Source: Microbispora sp. ZYX-F-249
Lineage (GTDB): Bacteria; Actinomycetota; Actinomycetes; Streptosporangiales; Streptosporangiaceae
Assembly: GCF_039649665.1 (NCBI RefSeq)
Contig: NZ_JBDJAW010000003.1
Location: 248,001-312,000 of the forward strand
DNA: 64,000 nt
Direction of reading: 5' to 3'
A program made the translations under genes and the position numbers. The notes beneath the pieces were generated by a model. It saw only the letters and a program-made list of their open reading frames with translations, ran no database searches and was not told where the DNA came from. Of the stretch, positions 8,330 through 16,753 are shown one piece after another. How positions within the stretch are numbered: the first letter of the stretch is position 1; every line of letters begins with the position of its first letter.

Positions 8330-8605
8330 ATGGACGTGGAAGAGCTCGAGTCGCTCCCCGCGAAGGAGCTGCACGACCGCGCCGTGCGCTACGCCGTACG
8401 GCACGGCGACCTGGGGTTCCTGTGGGAACTGCTGAAGGTCATCCCGGCGGCCGAGGCCGCCAGCGGCAACACGGGCGAGACCGCGAACGACCTCAGCAGG
8501 GTCTCGGCGCTGCTCAGCGACGCGATCGGGGCGGGCGAGGGCGAGCTCGGCGACGCGCTCCGGCCGGTCTACGTCGAATACCTGTCCAAACATCCCGACG
8601 CCTGA
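8330..8605 (+). CDS. Small acidic hypothetical protein
   Basis: A 91-residue soluble, acidic protein starting at ATG 8330, with GTGAGTTGGGGGTGAG upstream. It is predicted helical, with no membrane segment and no recognised domain. Asp/Glu-rich ends and a central NTGETANDLSRVSALLSDAI segment are the only landmarks. Codon use matches its neighbours, so it is probably a real gene. It stands alone ahead of the two-component system. Function unknown. Confidence 0.6.
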   Translation: MDVEELESLPAKELHDRAVRYAVRHGDLGFLWELLKVIPAAEAASGNTGETANDLSRVSALLSDAIGAGEGELGDALRPVYVEYLSKHPDA

Positions 8606-8632
8606 GCGCGTCCCGTCCCCGGGAACGCTCAG
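8602..8632 (+). terminator. Possible hairpin terminator after 8330-8605
   Basis: CTGAGCG and CGCTCAG pair, with an inner TCCC/GGGA pairing. The stem overlaps the TGA stop codon of the small gene and lies before the response-regulator gene. Confidence 0.4.
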
Positions 8633-8665
8633 CAACCTCTCATCTCCGCACGTCACAATGGCGGC

Positions 8666-9370
8666 GTGGTCAAGACACAGGTGCTCGTCGTCGACGACGA
8701 ACCCGAGGTCCGCGACGCGATCGCGCGGGCGCTGCGCGTGGAGGGATACGGCGTGGCGACCGCCGGGGACGGCATGGACGCCCTCGACGCCATCGACGGC
8801 GTCGCGCCCGACCTCGTGGTGCTCGACGTGCTCATGCCCGGCATGGACGGGATCGAGGTCTGCCGCGCGCTGCGGGGTGACGGCAACCGGCTGCCGGTGC
8901 TCATGCTGACGGCCCTGGACGGCATCGGCGACAAGGTGGCCGGCCTGGACGCGGGCGCCGACGACTACCTGGTGAAGCCGTTCGCGCTGGAGGAGCTGTT
9001 CGCCCGGGTGCGCGCCCTGCTCCGCCGCGCCGCGCCGCCCCCGGAGGCGGGCTTCGCCGACCTGGTCCTGCTGCCCGACAGCAGGCAGGCCCGGCGCGGC
9101 CGCCGCCTCATCGACCTGACGAGGACCGAGTACGCCCTGCTCGACCTGCTCATCCGCAACGGCGGCCAGGTGCTGACCCGGCAGGTCATCCTCGAACGCA
9201 TCTGGGGCTACGGCTTCCGGCCCGGGTCCAACCCGCTGGAGGTCTACATCGGTTACCTGCGCAAGAAGACCGAGGCGGGGGGCGAGCCGCGGCTCATCCA
9301 CACCGTCCACGGCCTCGGGTACGCGCTCAGGGAGCCCGCCGCCGCTGCCGCCGCGGGGGAGCAGCCGTGA
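8666..9370 (+). CDS. OmpR/PhoB-family response regulator
   Basis: A 234-residue two-component regulator. The receiver domain (1-120) has acidic residues D10/D11, the phospho-acceptor D54 (in LVVLDVLMPG) and the conserved KPF near residue 103. A C-terminal OmpR winged helix (about 135-225, DLTRTEYALLDLLIRNGG) binds DNA. It starts at GTG 8666. The gene ends in GTGA, overlapping the start of its histidine kinase, so the pair is co-translated. The arrangement resembles MprA/MprB- or TcrA-like systems. The target genes are not evident. Confidence 0.92.
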   Translation: MVKTQVLVVDDEPEVRDAIARALRVEGYGVATAGDGMDALDAIDGVAPDLVVLDVLMPGMDGIEVCRALRGDGNRLPVLMLTALDGIGDKVAGLDAGADDYLVKPFALEELFARVRALLRRAAPPPEAGFADLVLLPDSRQARRGRRLIDLTRTEYALLDLLIRNGGQVLTRQVILERIWGYGFRPGSNPLEVYIGYLRKKTEAGGEPRLIHTVHGLGYALREPAAAAAAGEQP

Positions 9371-10431
9371 AGCTCCGCTGGCGGCTCGCGATGGCCTCCG
9401 CGCTGGCCGGCGCGGTGAGCGTGATCGTCGTGATCGTGGCCGCCTACGTCATCACCTGCCGCCGGGTGGAGTGGGCGATGGACCACTACGGGACGTACGA
9501 GAGGTATGGCGACCGGCCTCCCAACGGCGTGCTGGCCGCCCTCGCCGACGTGGACGACCTGGGCTGGCCCTTCGTCGTCGTGGCGGTCGGCGGCCTGGTG
9601 CTCTCCGGGGCGCTCGGCTGGCTGGCCGCGCGGGCGGCGCTGCGGCCCGTCAACGCGCTCAAGGACGCCGCCGGGCGGGTGGCCACCACACGTGACCTGA
9701 CCACCCGCATCGACGTGGCCGGAGACGACGAGCTGAGCAGCCTGGCGCGCAGCTTCAACGCGATGCTCGACGCCCTGGAACGCTCCGCCAAGTCGCAGAA
9801 GCGCCTCGTCGCCGACGCCTCCCACGAGTTGCGCACCCCGCTCACCGCTCTGCGGACCAACGTCGAGCTGCTGATGAGGGGAGACCTGCCGCAGGAGGTC
9901 CACGACGAGGTGAGCCGGGCCGTGGTGAGCGGCCTGGAGGAGCTGACGGCGCTCGTCTCCGACGTGGTCGAGCTGGCCCGCGACGAGGAGCCCGCCGTGC
10001 TGGTGGAGAGCGTGCGCCTCGACGAGCTCGTGGAGCGGGAGGTCGCCCGCGCGGCCCGGCACTGGCCGTCGACCGCGTACTCCGTCTCGGTGGAGCCGTT
10101 GGTGGTGCGGGGCGTGCCCGACCGGCTCGCCCGCGCGGTCGCCAACCTGCTCGACAACGCGGCCAAGTACAGCCCGGCCGGCGGCCTGGTCGAGGTGTCG
10201 CTGCGGGGCGGTGTCCTGACGGTGCGCGACCACGGCCCCGGCATCTCCGCCGACGACCTGCCGCACGTCTTCGACCGCTTCTACCGCGCGCCCTCAGCGC
10301 GGGCGCTGCCCGGATCGGGGCTCGGCCTGGCCATCGTGGGCCAGGTGGTGGACAGCCACGGCGGCAGCGTGTCGGCCAGCGCCGCCCCCGGCGGCGGCAC
10401 GCTCGTCCGACTGGCCCTGCCAGTAGGGTGA
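9367..10431 (+). CDS. Sensor histidine kinase (HAMP, HisKA, HATPase)
   Basis: A 354-residue membrane kinase. The first membrane segment is at about residues 8-30. A short extracytoplasmic loop of some 45 residues contains YGTYERYGDRPP, and a second segment is at about 76-97. Then come HAMP, the dimerisation helix with catalytic H153 (ASHELRTPLTALR), and an ATPase domain with N box NLLDNAAKYSP, G1 DHGPGI and G2 GSGLGLAI. GTG 9367 overlaps the response-regulator stop by four bases. The small loop leaves little room for a sensor domain. The OsmC gene follows after four bases and may be co-transcribed. Confidence 0.92.
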   Translation: MKLRWRLAMASALAGAVSVIVVIVAAYVITCRRVEWAMDHYGTYERYGDRPPNGVLAALADVDDLGWPFVVVAVGGLVLSGALGWLAARAALRPVNALKDAAGRVATTRDLTTRIDVAGDDELSSLARSFNAMLDALERSAKSQKRLVADASHELRTPLTALRTNVELLMRGDLPQEVHDEVSRAVVSGLEELTALVSDVVELARDEEPAVLVESVRLDELVEREVARAARHWPSTAYSVSVEPLVVRGVPDRLARAVANLLDNAAKYSPAGGLVEVSLRGGVLTVRDHGPGISADDLPHVFDRFYRAPSARALPGSGLGLAIVGQVVDSHGGSVSASAAPGGGTLVRLALPVG

Positions 10432-10435
10432 GGTC

Positions 10436-10822
10436 ATGGGCTCTGTACGCGTCGAGCGGACCGAGGACGGGTTCGTCGCCCGCAACGAGCGTGGCGCCGA
10501 GATCGAGATGGGCACGGGTGACGGCCTGTTCAGCCCGGTGGAGCTGCTGCTGGCCGCCGTCGGCGGATGCAACATCATGACGGTCGAGCCGCTCACCGCG
10601 AAGCGGGGCCACCGGCTCCTGCGGCTGGCCGTCGAGGTCTCCGCCGAGAAGGAGGGCCCGACCCTCCTGCGCTCGGTCACCGTGACGTACGACGTGGAGC
10701 TGCCCTCGGAGGACTCCGGCGAGGTCTTCGAGGCCGTCGCCGAGCGGGTCCACGAGCGTCACTGCACGGTGAGCCGGTCGCTCCAGAAGGGCACCGAGGT
10801 CCGGCTGGACCTCGGGAAGTAG
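10436..10822 (+). CDS. OsmC-family protein
   Basis: A 128-residue OsmC/Ohr-fold protein. GDGLFSPVELLLAAVGGCN at about residues 23-41 carries one of the two catalytic-type cysteines and HERHCTVSRSL near residue 103 the second. Such proteins reduce organic hydroperoxides or act in oxidative and osmotic stress. It starts four bases after the histidine kinase stop in the same direction, so it is probably the third gene of that operon. The pair of Cys suggests it is active. Confidence 0.85.
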   Translation: MGSVRVERTEDGFVARNERGAEIEMGTGDGLFSPVELLLAAVGGCNIMTVEPLTAKRGHRLLRLAVEVSAEKEGPTLLRSVTVTYDVELPSEDSGEVFEAVAERVHERHCTVSRSLQKGTEVRLDLGK

Positions 10823-10947
10823 CACGGCCCGGCAGGGGCCGCCCGGATGTAGGCCGGAAATCAACCTGCCGATGACGACTTCATGACAGGGCCCCTTGTA
10901 CTGTTGAAGCAGGTCCTCGGGAGAGGCCGACAGACTTTCTTGATAAA

Positions 10948-11066
10948 GGACGCGGATGGGGGAACCGCGTCCGGAAAGCGGGGGACCCGCCGGTGCCTTT
11001 GGGGAGGGCATTCCTGGCGGAACCGCTTTGATCCGGAGCCGGGCAGTTGGGGGACTGCCCGGCTCC
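10948..11066. other. Cluster of strong inverted repeats, possible structured RNA
   Basis: Within 119 bases there are three nested or serial pairings: GGACGCGG/CCGCGTCC (10948-10955 with 10965-10972); AAAGCGG/CCGCTTT (10975-10981 with 11023-11029) enclosing CCGCC/GGCGG and TGCC/GGCA; and a 13-bp perfect hairpin (11035-11047 with 11054-11066). It lies in a 1.1-kb stretch (10823-11923) with no convincing gene. On the minus strand the first hairpin is followed by TTTATC, like a terminator; on the plus strand the 13-bp hairpin could end a leader. Orientation and identity are not resolved. Confidence 0.45.
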
Positions 11067-11624
11067 GGCATTTCCAGGGTCCTTCACCCGTTCTCCTCCC
11101 GCCCCGCTCCGGGTGCCGGTCGCCTCGCGTGTGGGCCGCCCGGCCGCCGAAGGCACGCCGGCCCTTCTGGAAGCCCCGGCCGCCCGGGCACATCCCGCCG
11201 GGTGCCCTGACCGCCGCGGACCGCGTCCGGCGTACCCCTTCACCTGGCCGGTCCGCTTCCCCTGGCCGCCGGCTCCACCTTGATTCCCGCCCGCCGGCTC
11301 GACCTGATTCCCGCCCGCCACCCCTGCGCCGGCCTATCGCCCTCCTGAGCGCGTCTCGCCGCAGGGAAAGGGCTTTGCATTCGTAAACCCGGGAGGCTTC
11401 GTCTCGCCGCGCGCTCGCGCTTTTGCGGCCGAATGCTTTCCCGCGTCGTCTCCGGTGATTTCCTTGGTGCTCTCTTGCCGTACGGTCCTCCGATTTTGCC
11501 TCGCGCGGATCGGGCGCCCGGTCACGCACCGTCGGCATCACCGCGGGCAGAGGGGCCGGCGTCGGTCCGGCTTGGGGTAAACAGGACCATGGGTAGATCT
11601 TCTGGGCGTTATGCGGCTTTTACT

Positions 11625-11653
11625 TTGCTCCGTCCTGACTCGTCCTGTAGTGT
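11625..11653 (+). promoter_or_regulatory. Putative sigma-A-type promoter for the secreted-protein gene
   Basis: TTGCTC (11625-11630), a 17-base spacer and TAGTGT (11648-11653) form a good -35/-10 pair. Transcription would begin near 11660 and leave a leader of about 260 bases before the ATG at 11924. Confidence 0.45.
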
Positions 11654-11923
11654 CCTGTTTGCCGCCAACCGGTGGCTGGTTTGGACTTGGAGAGGAGATC
11701 ACCGTGGGTGACCCCACATCGACCTCTGAGCCAAGGCATTTCGGATCACACGTCTGACTCACGACGGCCTTCCGGCCGATCGCCATAGCTTCCGCGCACA
11801 CGCCTCCGGGTGAACGACCTCCCGTACCCGGACACGTGGCCCGTCTTCGCGGTCTGCCGTTCGCAGGTCCCTAGATGACGCATGGCCATCCTCTGTCGTC
11901 TCAACGAAAGATCCCCAGCCCTG

Positions 11924-12523
11924 ATGAAGACTCTGTTTGACCTGCGTGGCAACCGACGCCTCACCGCCGCGGCCACGCTCGCCGGTGTGGTGGCCGTCAC
12001 CGCGTCCCTTGTGGCCGCCGCGCCCGCGCCCGTCGAGCAGCCGGTCAACGAGGCCGCCAACGTCTCCGCCGCCGCCCCGGCGCGCGAGCTCGCCTTCGCC
12101 ATCCCCGCGCACGAGGAGGTCCTGCTCCAGGGCAGCACCACCGGCTCGTACTTCTGGGACGACTCCTCTGGCCGCCAGGGTGACACCGGCCTGCCCGCCA
12201 TCGGCAAGCCCATGCAGAAGGGCCTGTTCGCCAGCCCGAGCTGGCCGCTCGGCACCGAGGGCTACGTCTTCTACAAGGGTAAGAAGGCCAAGTTCTTCAT
12301 CGGTGACCGCGGCCCGGGCGTCCCGTCGGACAGCGGCGTCATGCTGGACATCGACGGCAAGACCTTCGCCGAGCTGACCGGCACCAGCTGGAACGAGGAC
12401 TCGCTGACCGTCAGCGGGGACCTCGGCCACATCCCGATCCAGTACGTCGTCACCAAGTGGGGCGACGGGCCGGGCACGCGCGGCGAGCCGATGCCGTTCT
12501 CCAGCGGCGCCTGGCGGAGCTGA
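11924..12523 (+). CDS. Secreted protein of unknown function
   Basis: A 199-residue protein. It begins with a basic stretch and a hydrophobic Ala/Val segment (AAATLAGVVAVTASLVAAAP) that looks like a Sec signal peptide with an AxA-type cleavage region near residue 30. The mature part is small and polar. It contains YVFYKGKKAKFFIGDRGP and a DSGVMLDIDGKTFAEL segment that faintly recalls the GDTGP core of GH75 chitosanases or related barrel folds; this is a weak resemblance only. ATG 11924 is chosen because the basic and hydrophobic signal follows it directly. A long untranslated leader precedes it. Confidence 0.6.
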   Translation: MKTLFDLRGNRRLTAAATLAGVVAVTASLVAAAPAPVEQPVNEAANVSAAAPARELAFAIPAHEEVLLQGSTTGSYFWDDSSGRQGDTGLPAIGKPMQKGLFASPSWPLGTEGYVFYKGKKAKFFIGDRGPGVPSDSGVMLDIDGKTFAELTGTSWNEDSLTVSGDLGHIPIQYVVTKWGDGPGTRGEPMPFSSGAWRS

Positions 12524-12592
12524 GCCCCGAAAACCGATCACGTGTCGATGTGCGTGACCTTCGCGGGACTGCTAAGGTTACGGACATCGCAG

Positions 12593-12666
12593 GCGCCGCT
12601 AGCTCAGTTGGTTAGAGCAGCTGACTCTTAATCAGCGGGTCCGGGGTTCGAGTCCCTGGCGGCGCA
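12593..12666 (+). tRNA. tRNA-Lys (anticodon CTT)
   Basis: A complete 74-base cloverleaf. The acceptor arm GCGCCGC pairs with GCGGCGC, the D-arm has AGCTCAGTTGGTTAGAGC, the anticodon stem CTGA/TCAG holds loop CTCTTAA, and the T-arm has GGTTCGAGTCC. The discriminator is A and CCA is not encoded. An identical copy lies at 37618-37691. Confidence 0.97.
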
Positions 12667-12671
12667 CAGCA

Positions 12672-12708
12672 CGAAAGCCCAGGCCGGCACAGCCCGCCTG
12701 GGCTTTCG
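12672..12708 (+). terminator. Hairpin terminator after tRNA-Lys
   Basis: A 13-bp perfect stem (CGAAAGCCCAGGC with GCCTGGGCTTTCG) starts six bases after the tRNA. It could also serve the convergent acetyltransferase gene. Confidence 0.7.
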
Positions 12709-12723
12709 CTGTTCGCCGACGTG

Positions 12724-13185
12724 TCATCCCCGCAGCAGCCTGGTCATGAAGACGCTGTTGGGGTCGGGCCGATAGTCGGCGAAGGGCTCGCAGTATTCGA
12801 ACCCGAACTTCTCGTACAGTCGTCTCGCGGGCAGGAAGAAGCCTGCCGAGCCGGTCTCCAGGCTCAGGCGGGCGAAGCCCAGCCGCTCGGCCTCGGTGAG
12901 GATGTGCCGCAGCAGCAGGGAGGCGATCCCGCCGCGTTTGCGCGCCGCGGCGGTCCGCATCGACTTCAGCTCCGCGTGATCGGCGTCCAGCCTCTTGATC
13001 GCACCACAGCCGACGACGGCGTCGCCGTCCAGCACCGACCAGAACCTGATTTCGGGCGCACGCAGAGCGTCGAGGTCGAGGGCGTGCTTGCTTTCCAGGG
13101 GAGTGATGGACCGCATCTCCCGGACGTGCTCCATGAGGAACTCGGCGATCTGCGGGCCGGACAGGTCGTCTTCGACGATTCTCAT
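12724..13185 (-). CDS. GNAT-family N-acetyltransferase
   Basis: A 153-residue acetyltransferase. Motif A ([20 protein letters not shown], about residues 72-91) gives the acetyl-CoA pyrophosphate loop with the RxxGG pattern. Motif B lies around [24 protein letters not shown]. The layout resembles small YsnE/PaiA-like acetyltransferases that act on amino compounds. It starts at ATG 13185 and is convergent with the tRNA-Lys gene. The acceptor is unknown. Confidence 0.82.
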   Translation of the reverse strand: MRIVEDDLSGPQIAEFLMEHVREMRSITPLESKHALDLDALRAPEIRFWSVLDGDAVVGCGAIKRLDADHAELKSMRTAAARKRGGIASLLLRHILTEAERLGFARLSLETGSAGFFLPARRLYEKFGFEYCEPFADYRPDPNSVFMTRLLRG

Positions 13186-13392
13186 GTGTTCCGTTCATCC
13201 ATCGGGGTCGACAGCGCTGTCCCGCACTCTAGGCCGCCGCCGGGCGTCTTCCGATCCCGGCGGCGCTGCCGAAGGCGCGGCGGAGGAAAGGGGCAGCAGG
13301 CAGGAATCCGGTCGATACGCCATAAGATGGACGCGGAGTGCCGGGAAGTCTGGTCGGCGGTCGTCGTCACCGATTCCGGAAACGGAGCGCCC

Positions 13393-14706
13393 ATGGCCAC
13401 TCCCCGCCGACTGTCCCTCCTCGCTCCCGCTTCCCGGGCCGAGACCCGCCGCATCGCCGACATCCTCCGCAAGGAGACGATCGGCGGCGCGCTGCTCCTG
13501 CTCGCCGCCGTCGCGGCCCTCGTCTGGGCCAACTCGCCCTGGTCCGAGACGTACGCGGGGCTGCGCTCGGCCACGGTCGGTCCGGCCGGGTGGCACCTGG
13601 ACCTCAGCCTCGCCAAGTGGGCCTCGGACGGGCTGCTGGCGGTCTTCTTCTTCGTCGCCGGGCTGGAGCTCAAGCGCGAGTTCGTGGCGGGGGACCTGCG
13701 CGATCCCCGGCGGGCGGTCGTGCCGGTCGCGGCGGCCGTCGGCGGTGTGATCGTCCCGGCGCTGCTCTACCTGCTGGTCAACGCGCTCCTCGACGACGGC
13801 GCGATGCGGGGATGGGCGACCCCGACGGCCACCGACATCGCGTTCGCGCTGGCCGTGCTCGCCGTGGTGGGACGGCGCCTGCCCGCCGCGCTGCGCACGT
13901 TCCTGCTGACCCTGGCCGTCGTGGACGACCTGCTGGCGATCGTGATCATCGCGGTGTTCTACACGTCACACCTGTCGGTGGTGCCGCTGCTGGCGGCGCT
14001 GGCGCCGCTCGGCGTCTTCACCGTGCTGGTGCAGCGGCGGGTGCGCTCGTGGTGGCTGCTGCTCCCGCTGGCCGCCGTGACCTGGGGGCTGGTCCACGCC
14101 TCTGGCGTGCACGCCACGGTGGCCGGGGTGCTGCTCGGCTTCGCCGTACCCGTCCTGCGCAGCGAGAAGGCGGGCGGCCCGGAGGCGGGACCGGGCCTCG
14201 CCGAGCACTTCGAGCACCGGTTCCGCCCCATTTCGGCCGGCGTGGCCGTGCCGCTGTTCGCGTTCCTGTCCTCGGGTGTGCCGCTCGGCGGGCTGGGCGG
14301 AGTGACGAACCTGCTCACCGACCCGGTGCCGCTGGGCGTCATCGCCGGGCTCGTCGTGGGCAAGCCGCTGGGGATCATGGCGGCCACCTGGCTGACCGCC
14401 CGCTTCACCCGTGCCGACATCGACGAGGGGCTGGCGTGGGTGGACGTCGGCGGGCTGGCGATCCTGTCCGGCGTCGGGTTCACGGTGTCCCTGCTCGTCG
14501 GCGAGCTGGCGTTCGGTCTGGGCACGGCCCGCGACGCCCAGGTCAAGCTGGCGGTGCTGGCCGGCTCGCTGGTCGCGGCGCTGCTGGCGACGGTGGTGCT
14601 GCGGCTGCGCGACCGGGCGTACCGGCGGCTCGCCGAGGCCGAAACCGCCGAATGCGAGCGTGCCGGGGCCGTGGCCGGGGATGACCGGCCACCGTACGGC
14701 GAATGA
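13393..14706 (+). CDS. nhaA: Na+/H+ antiporter NhaA
   Basis: A 437-residue integral membrane protein of the usual length for actinobacterial NhaA. GRSP-like diagnostic segments are present: the [20 protein letters not shown] region (residues about 140-160) with an Asp in a broken helix, and [20 protein letters not shown] near 175-195 with the paired Asp residues that bind Na+/H+. About 12 membrane segments and a charged C-terminal tail follow. ATG 13393 with GGAG upstream is chosen; the same frame is open upstream but is not NhaA-like. It exports Na+ in exchange for protons. Confidence 0.93.
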   Translation: MATPRRLSLLAPASRAETRRIADILRKETIGGALLLLAAVAALVWANSPWSETYAGLRSATVGPAGWHLDLSLAKWASDGLLAVFFFVAGLELKREFVAGDLRDPRRAVVPVAAAVGGVIVPALLYLLVNALLDDGAMRGWATPTATDIAFALAVLAVVGRRLPAALRTFLLTLAVVDDLLAIVIIAVFYTSHLSVVPLLAALAPLGVFTVLVQRRVRSWWLLLPLAAVTWGLVHASGVHATVAGVLLGFAVPVLRSEKAGGPEAGPGLAEHFEHRFRPISAGVAVPLFAFLSSGVPLGGLGGVTNLLTDPVPLGVIAGLVVGKPLGIMAATWLTARFTRADIDEGLAWVDVGGLAILSGVGFTVSLLVGELAFGLGTARDAQVKLAVLAGSLVAALLATVVLRLRDRAYRRLAEAETAECERAGAVAGDDRPPYGE

Positions 14707-14724
14707 CGGCGCGCCCGGCGCCCC

Positions 14725-15900
14725 TCACCACATGACGGGCAGCGTGTCGAACCCTCCGGCGAGTCTGTCGGTGTGCGCCCTGAGTTCCTCGTACGGCACG
14801 GCGAGCGCGAGGGTGGGGAAGCGCGCGAAGAGGGAGCCGAAGACCGCGCGCAGCTCGACCCGCGCCAGGGACGCCCCGAGACAGTGGTGCGGCCCGTGGC
14901 CGAACCCGACGTGCGGCTGGGGATCGCGCCGCCGGATGTCGAAGCTGTCGGGGTCGGGGTAGACGCGCTCGTCCCTGTTGGCCGCCGGGGTGGACAGCAT
15001 GACCAGCTCGCCCGCCCGGATCCGCACACCGGCGAGCTCGACGTCCTCGTGCGCGTAGCGCACCAGCCCATGCTCGCTGGGAGAGGCGACCCGCATGATC
15101 TCCTCGACCGCGCCGTCCAGGAGAGAGGGGTCGCTCCGCAGCGCGTCGCGCTGCGCGGGGTTGCGCAGGAACAGCAGCACGCCGTAGTCGATCTGGTTGA
15201 CCGTGGTCTCGTGGCCGGCGAACAGCAGGCCGCCCGCGATCCTTGCGACGTCGTCCTCCGGCAGCGCGGCGTTCGCGAGGTCGGAGTAGACGTCCTCGGC
15301 CGGGTGGTCCCGCTTCGCCTTCACGATCTCGTAGGTGTAGGTGTTCATCTCCACCTGCGCGGCGGCGGACCGCTCGGGGTGGCGCAGGTCGGTCATCGCC
15401 TCGGCCATGGCCCGGAACCTGTCCCTGTCCTCGTACGGCACGCCGAGAAGCTCGCAGATCACCTGGATCGGCAGCGGCAGCGACAGACCGGCGTGCAGGT
15501 CGGCGGGCGGGCCCTGCTCGGCGAGCCGGTCGAGCAGGCGTCCGGTCAGCGCGCCGACCCGGTCCGACAGGCTCCGCATGCGCCGGGCCGAGAACGCGGG
15601 GGACAGCAGCCGCCGCATCCGCGTGTGGACGGACCGCTCGGTGGCGTAGTCGCCGGTCGGGCCGCCGAGCAGGGCGTTGTTCGACAGGCGGGCCGCGCTC
15701 GGCGGGTCCGGGTGGGAGCGGCCGAACCTGTCGTCGCCGAACACCTGCCGTATCTCCGCGTAGCCCGTCACGAGCCACGCCTCGTCGCCCATCGCGGTCG
15801 TGACCTTGGTAATCGGCGCCCTGCTCCGCAGTTCGCCGAAACCGGGAGATATCTCCAGGACGTCCGGCCGGTCGAACGGCAGCCGTGGGAGTCCGGGCAT
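14725..15900 (-). CDS. Cytochrome P450
   Basis: A 391-residue soluble bacterial P450. The I-helix oxygen-binding motif is AGHETT (about residue 225), the K-helix ExxR is in EEIMR, and the haem loop FGHGPHHCLGASLA carries the ligand C340. ATG 15900 is preceded by GGGAAGG at good spacing. No ferredoxin or ferredoxin reductase gene lies next to it, so redox partners are elsewhere. It has no biosynthetic cluster around it. The substrate is unknown. Confidence 0.93.
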   Translation of the reverse strand: MPGLPRLPFDRPDVLEISPGFGELRSRAPITKVTTAMGDEAWLVTGYAEIRQVFGDDRFGRSHPDPPSAARLSNNALLGGPTGDYATERSVHTRMRRLLSPAFSARRMRSLSDRVGALTGRLLDRLAEQGPPADLHAGLSLPLPIQVICELLGVPYEDRDRFRAMAEAMTDLRHPERSAAAQVEMNTYTYEIVKAKRDHPAEDVYSDLANAALPEDDVARIAGGLLFAGHETTVNQIDYGVLLFLRNPAQRDALRSDPSLLDGAVEEIMRVASPSEHGLVRYAHEDVELAGVRIRAGELVMLSTPAANRDERVYPDPDSFDIRRRDPQPHVGFGHGPHHCLGASLARVELRAVFGSLFARFPTLALAVPYEELRAHTDRLAGGFDTLPVMW

Positions 15901-16259
15901 GGGTGACCTTCCCTTCGCTCGATGTCGGCCCTCTCGAATCTCTCCCCTGACTCGCTGTCCGGCAAGGTAGTAAAACCATGTCCGGTGTGATCGGAGACGC
16001 GACGTTTGCCGCACGCCGCCACGTCGAAGCAGGCCGGGGGCCGAGCGGGAACACCAGCGTCGTTCCGCGGGGCGGCATGACACGGGTGGTACGGGAGGAA
16101 CGGGACTCAAGTGGTGGTGAAGTGACCGCATCCGGCGGGAGATCTTCGTCGGGGCCGGGGTGGCGGCGCCGCCGAAGGGGGGAGGTCGCTTCTCACTACC
16201 AATCGTGTCCGGATGAGCACATCGTTGTCTCCCGGCACAGAGCCTGGAGGTGGTGACGA
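15901..16259. other. Non-coding divergent region between P450 and small-protein gene
   Basis: About 360 bases with no convincing gene. It must hold the promoters of the P450 (leftward) and of the small gene at 16260 (rightward). I see no clear palindrome in it, in contrast to the region in front of the related small gene at 53053. Confidence 0.5.
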
Positions 16260-16496
16260 GTGCGGTTCTCAGCCGAGGACGCTGCCTGGAGACAACTGAG
16301 CAGCGAGTACGCCGGTCGCTGGTCGATCTGGAGGAGCGACGCCGGCCGCTGGTACGCGACCCGGCTGACCAGGTCGCTGTCCCGGATCGAGATGGACCGG
16401 GGCCTGATCATGACCGCATGCGGCGAGAGCGCGGAGGAACTGCGCGCGCTGCTCACCGCGCAGGACGGCCTGGCGGGCCAGCCGATCTCCTCGTGA
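16260..16496 (+). CDS. Small WRSDxGRWxATR protein (paralogue of 53053-53280)
   Basis: A 78-residue soluble protein starting at GTG 16260 with GGAGG nine bases before. It shares with the 75-residue protein at 53053 the core IWRSDAGRWYATR and the C-terminal pattern EELRALLTAQ. The pair therefore forms a small family. The other copy sits divergently beside an XRE regulator; this copy has a P450 gene on its divergent side instead. Such tiny partners of HTH regulators are frequent in Streptosporangiales and Streptomyces, but the function is not established. Confidence 0.7.
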   Translation: MRFSAEDAAWRQLSSEYAGRWSIWRSDAGRWYATRLTRSLSRIEMDRGLIMTACGESAEELRALLTAQDGLAGQPISS

Positions 16497-16520
16497 CGCC
16501 CAGGACGTGGGCCCGGCCCC

Positions 16521-16647
16521 GCCGGGCTCACGCTCGGGAACCCGCCGGGCTCACGCTCGGGAACCCGCCGGGCTCACGCTCGGGAACCCGCCGGGCTCAC
16601 GCTCGGGAACCCGCCGGGCTCACGCTCGGGAACCCGCCGGGCTCATG
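16521..16647 (+). repeat. 23-bp tandem repeat, five copies plus a partial
   Basis: Five identical direct copies of a 23-base unit beginning GCCGGGCTCACGCTCGGGAA, at 16521, 16544, 16567, 16590 and 16613. A partial sixth begins at 16636. It lies between the small gene and the aldose epimerase gene. Unit length is not a multiple of three, which argues that the array is non-coding. Confidence 0.95.
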
Positions 16648-16753
16648 ACCGAGAGGCGCGCCCGGATCCGCGAGCGTCCGCCGCGCGCCGACGCTGAGGA
16701 GTTCCCGCCGGGCCCCCTGCGAGCGTCGTGGGACGGATGGGAAAATCCCTCTC

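Noticed and set aside
10948..11066. 6C RNA identity for the hairpins on the minus strand
   Set aside because: Loops with five C are similar, but 6C RNA needs two adjacent hairpins with at least six C in each loop; here they are about 60 bases apart.
10861..11541. Long minus-strand open frame of 226 codons in the gene desert
   Set aside because: The reading is Arg/Gly-rich without domain pattern or ribosome site; it is a high-GC artefact that runs through the hairpin cluster.
11690..11880. ydaO riboswitch in the leader of the secreted-protein gene
   Set aside because: I could not find the conserved GGGGGAxCC and GGGGUGAAUC parts in this segment.
13327..13392. Upstream in-frame ATG for NhaA
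   Set aside because: The extra residues are not NhaA-like and ATG 13393 has a ribosome site.
12721..13392. Long coding extension across the tRNA-downstream region on the plus strand
   Set aside because: It is the shadow of the minus-strand acetyltransferase gene.
16521..16647. CRISPR array
   Set aside because: The units are contiguous with no spacers and no cas gene is near; it is a simple tandem repeat.
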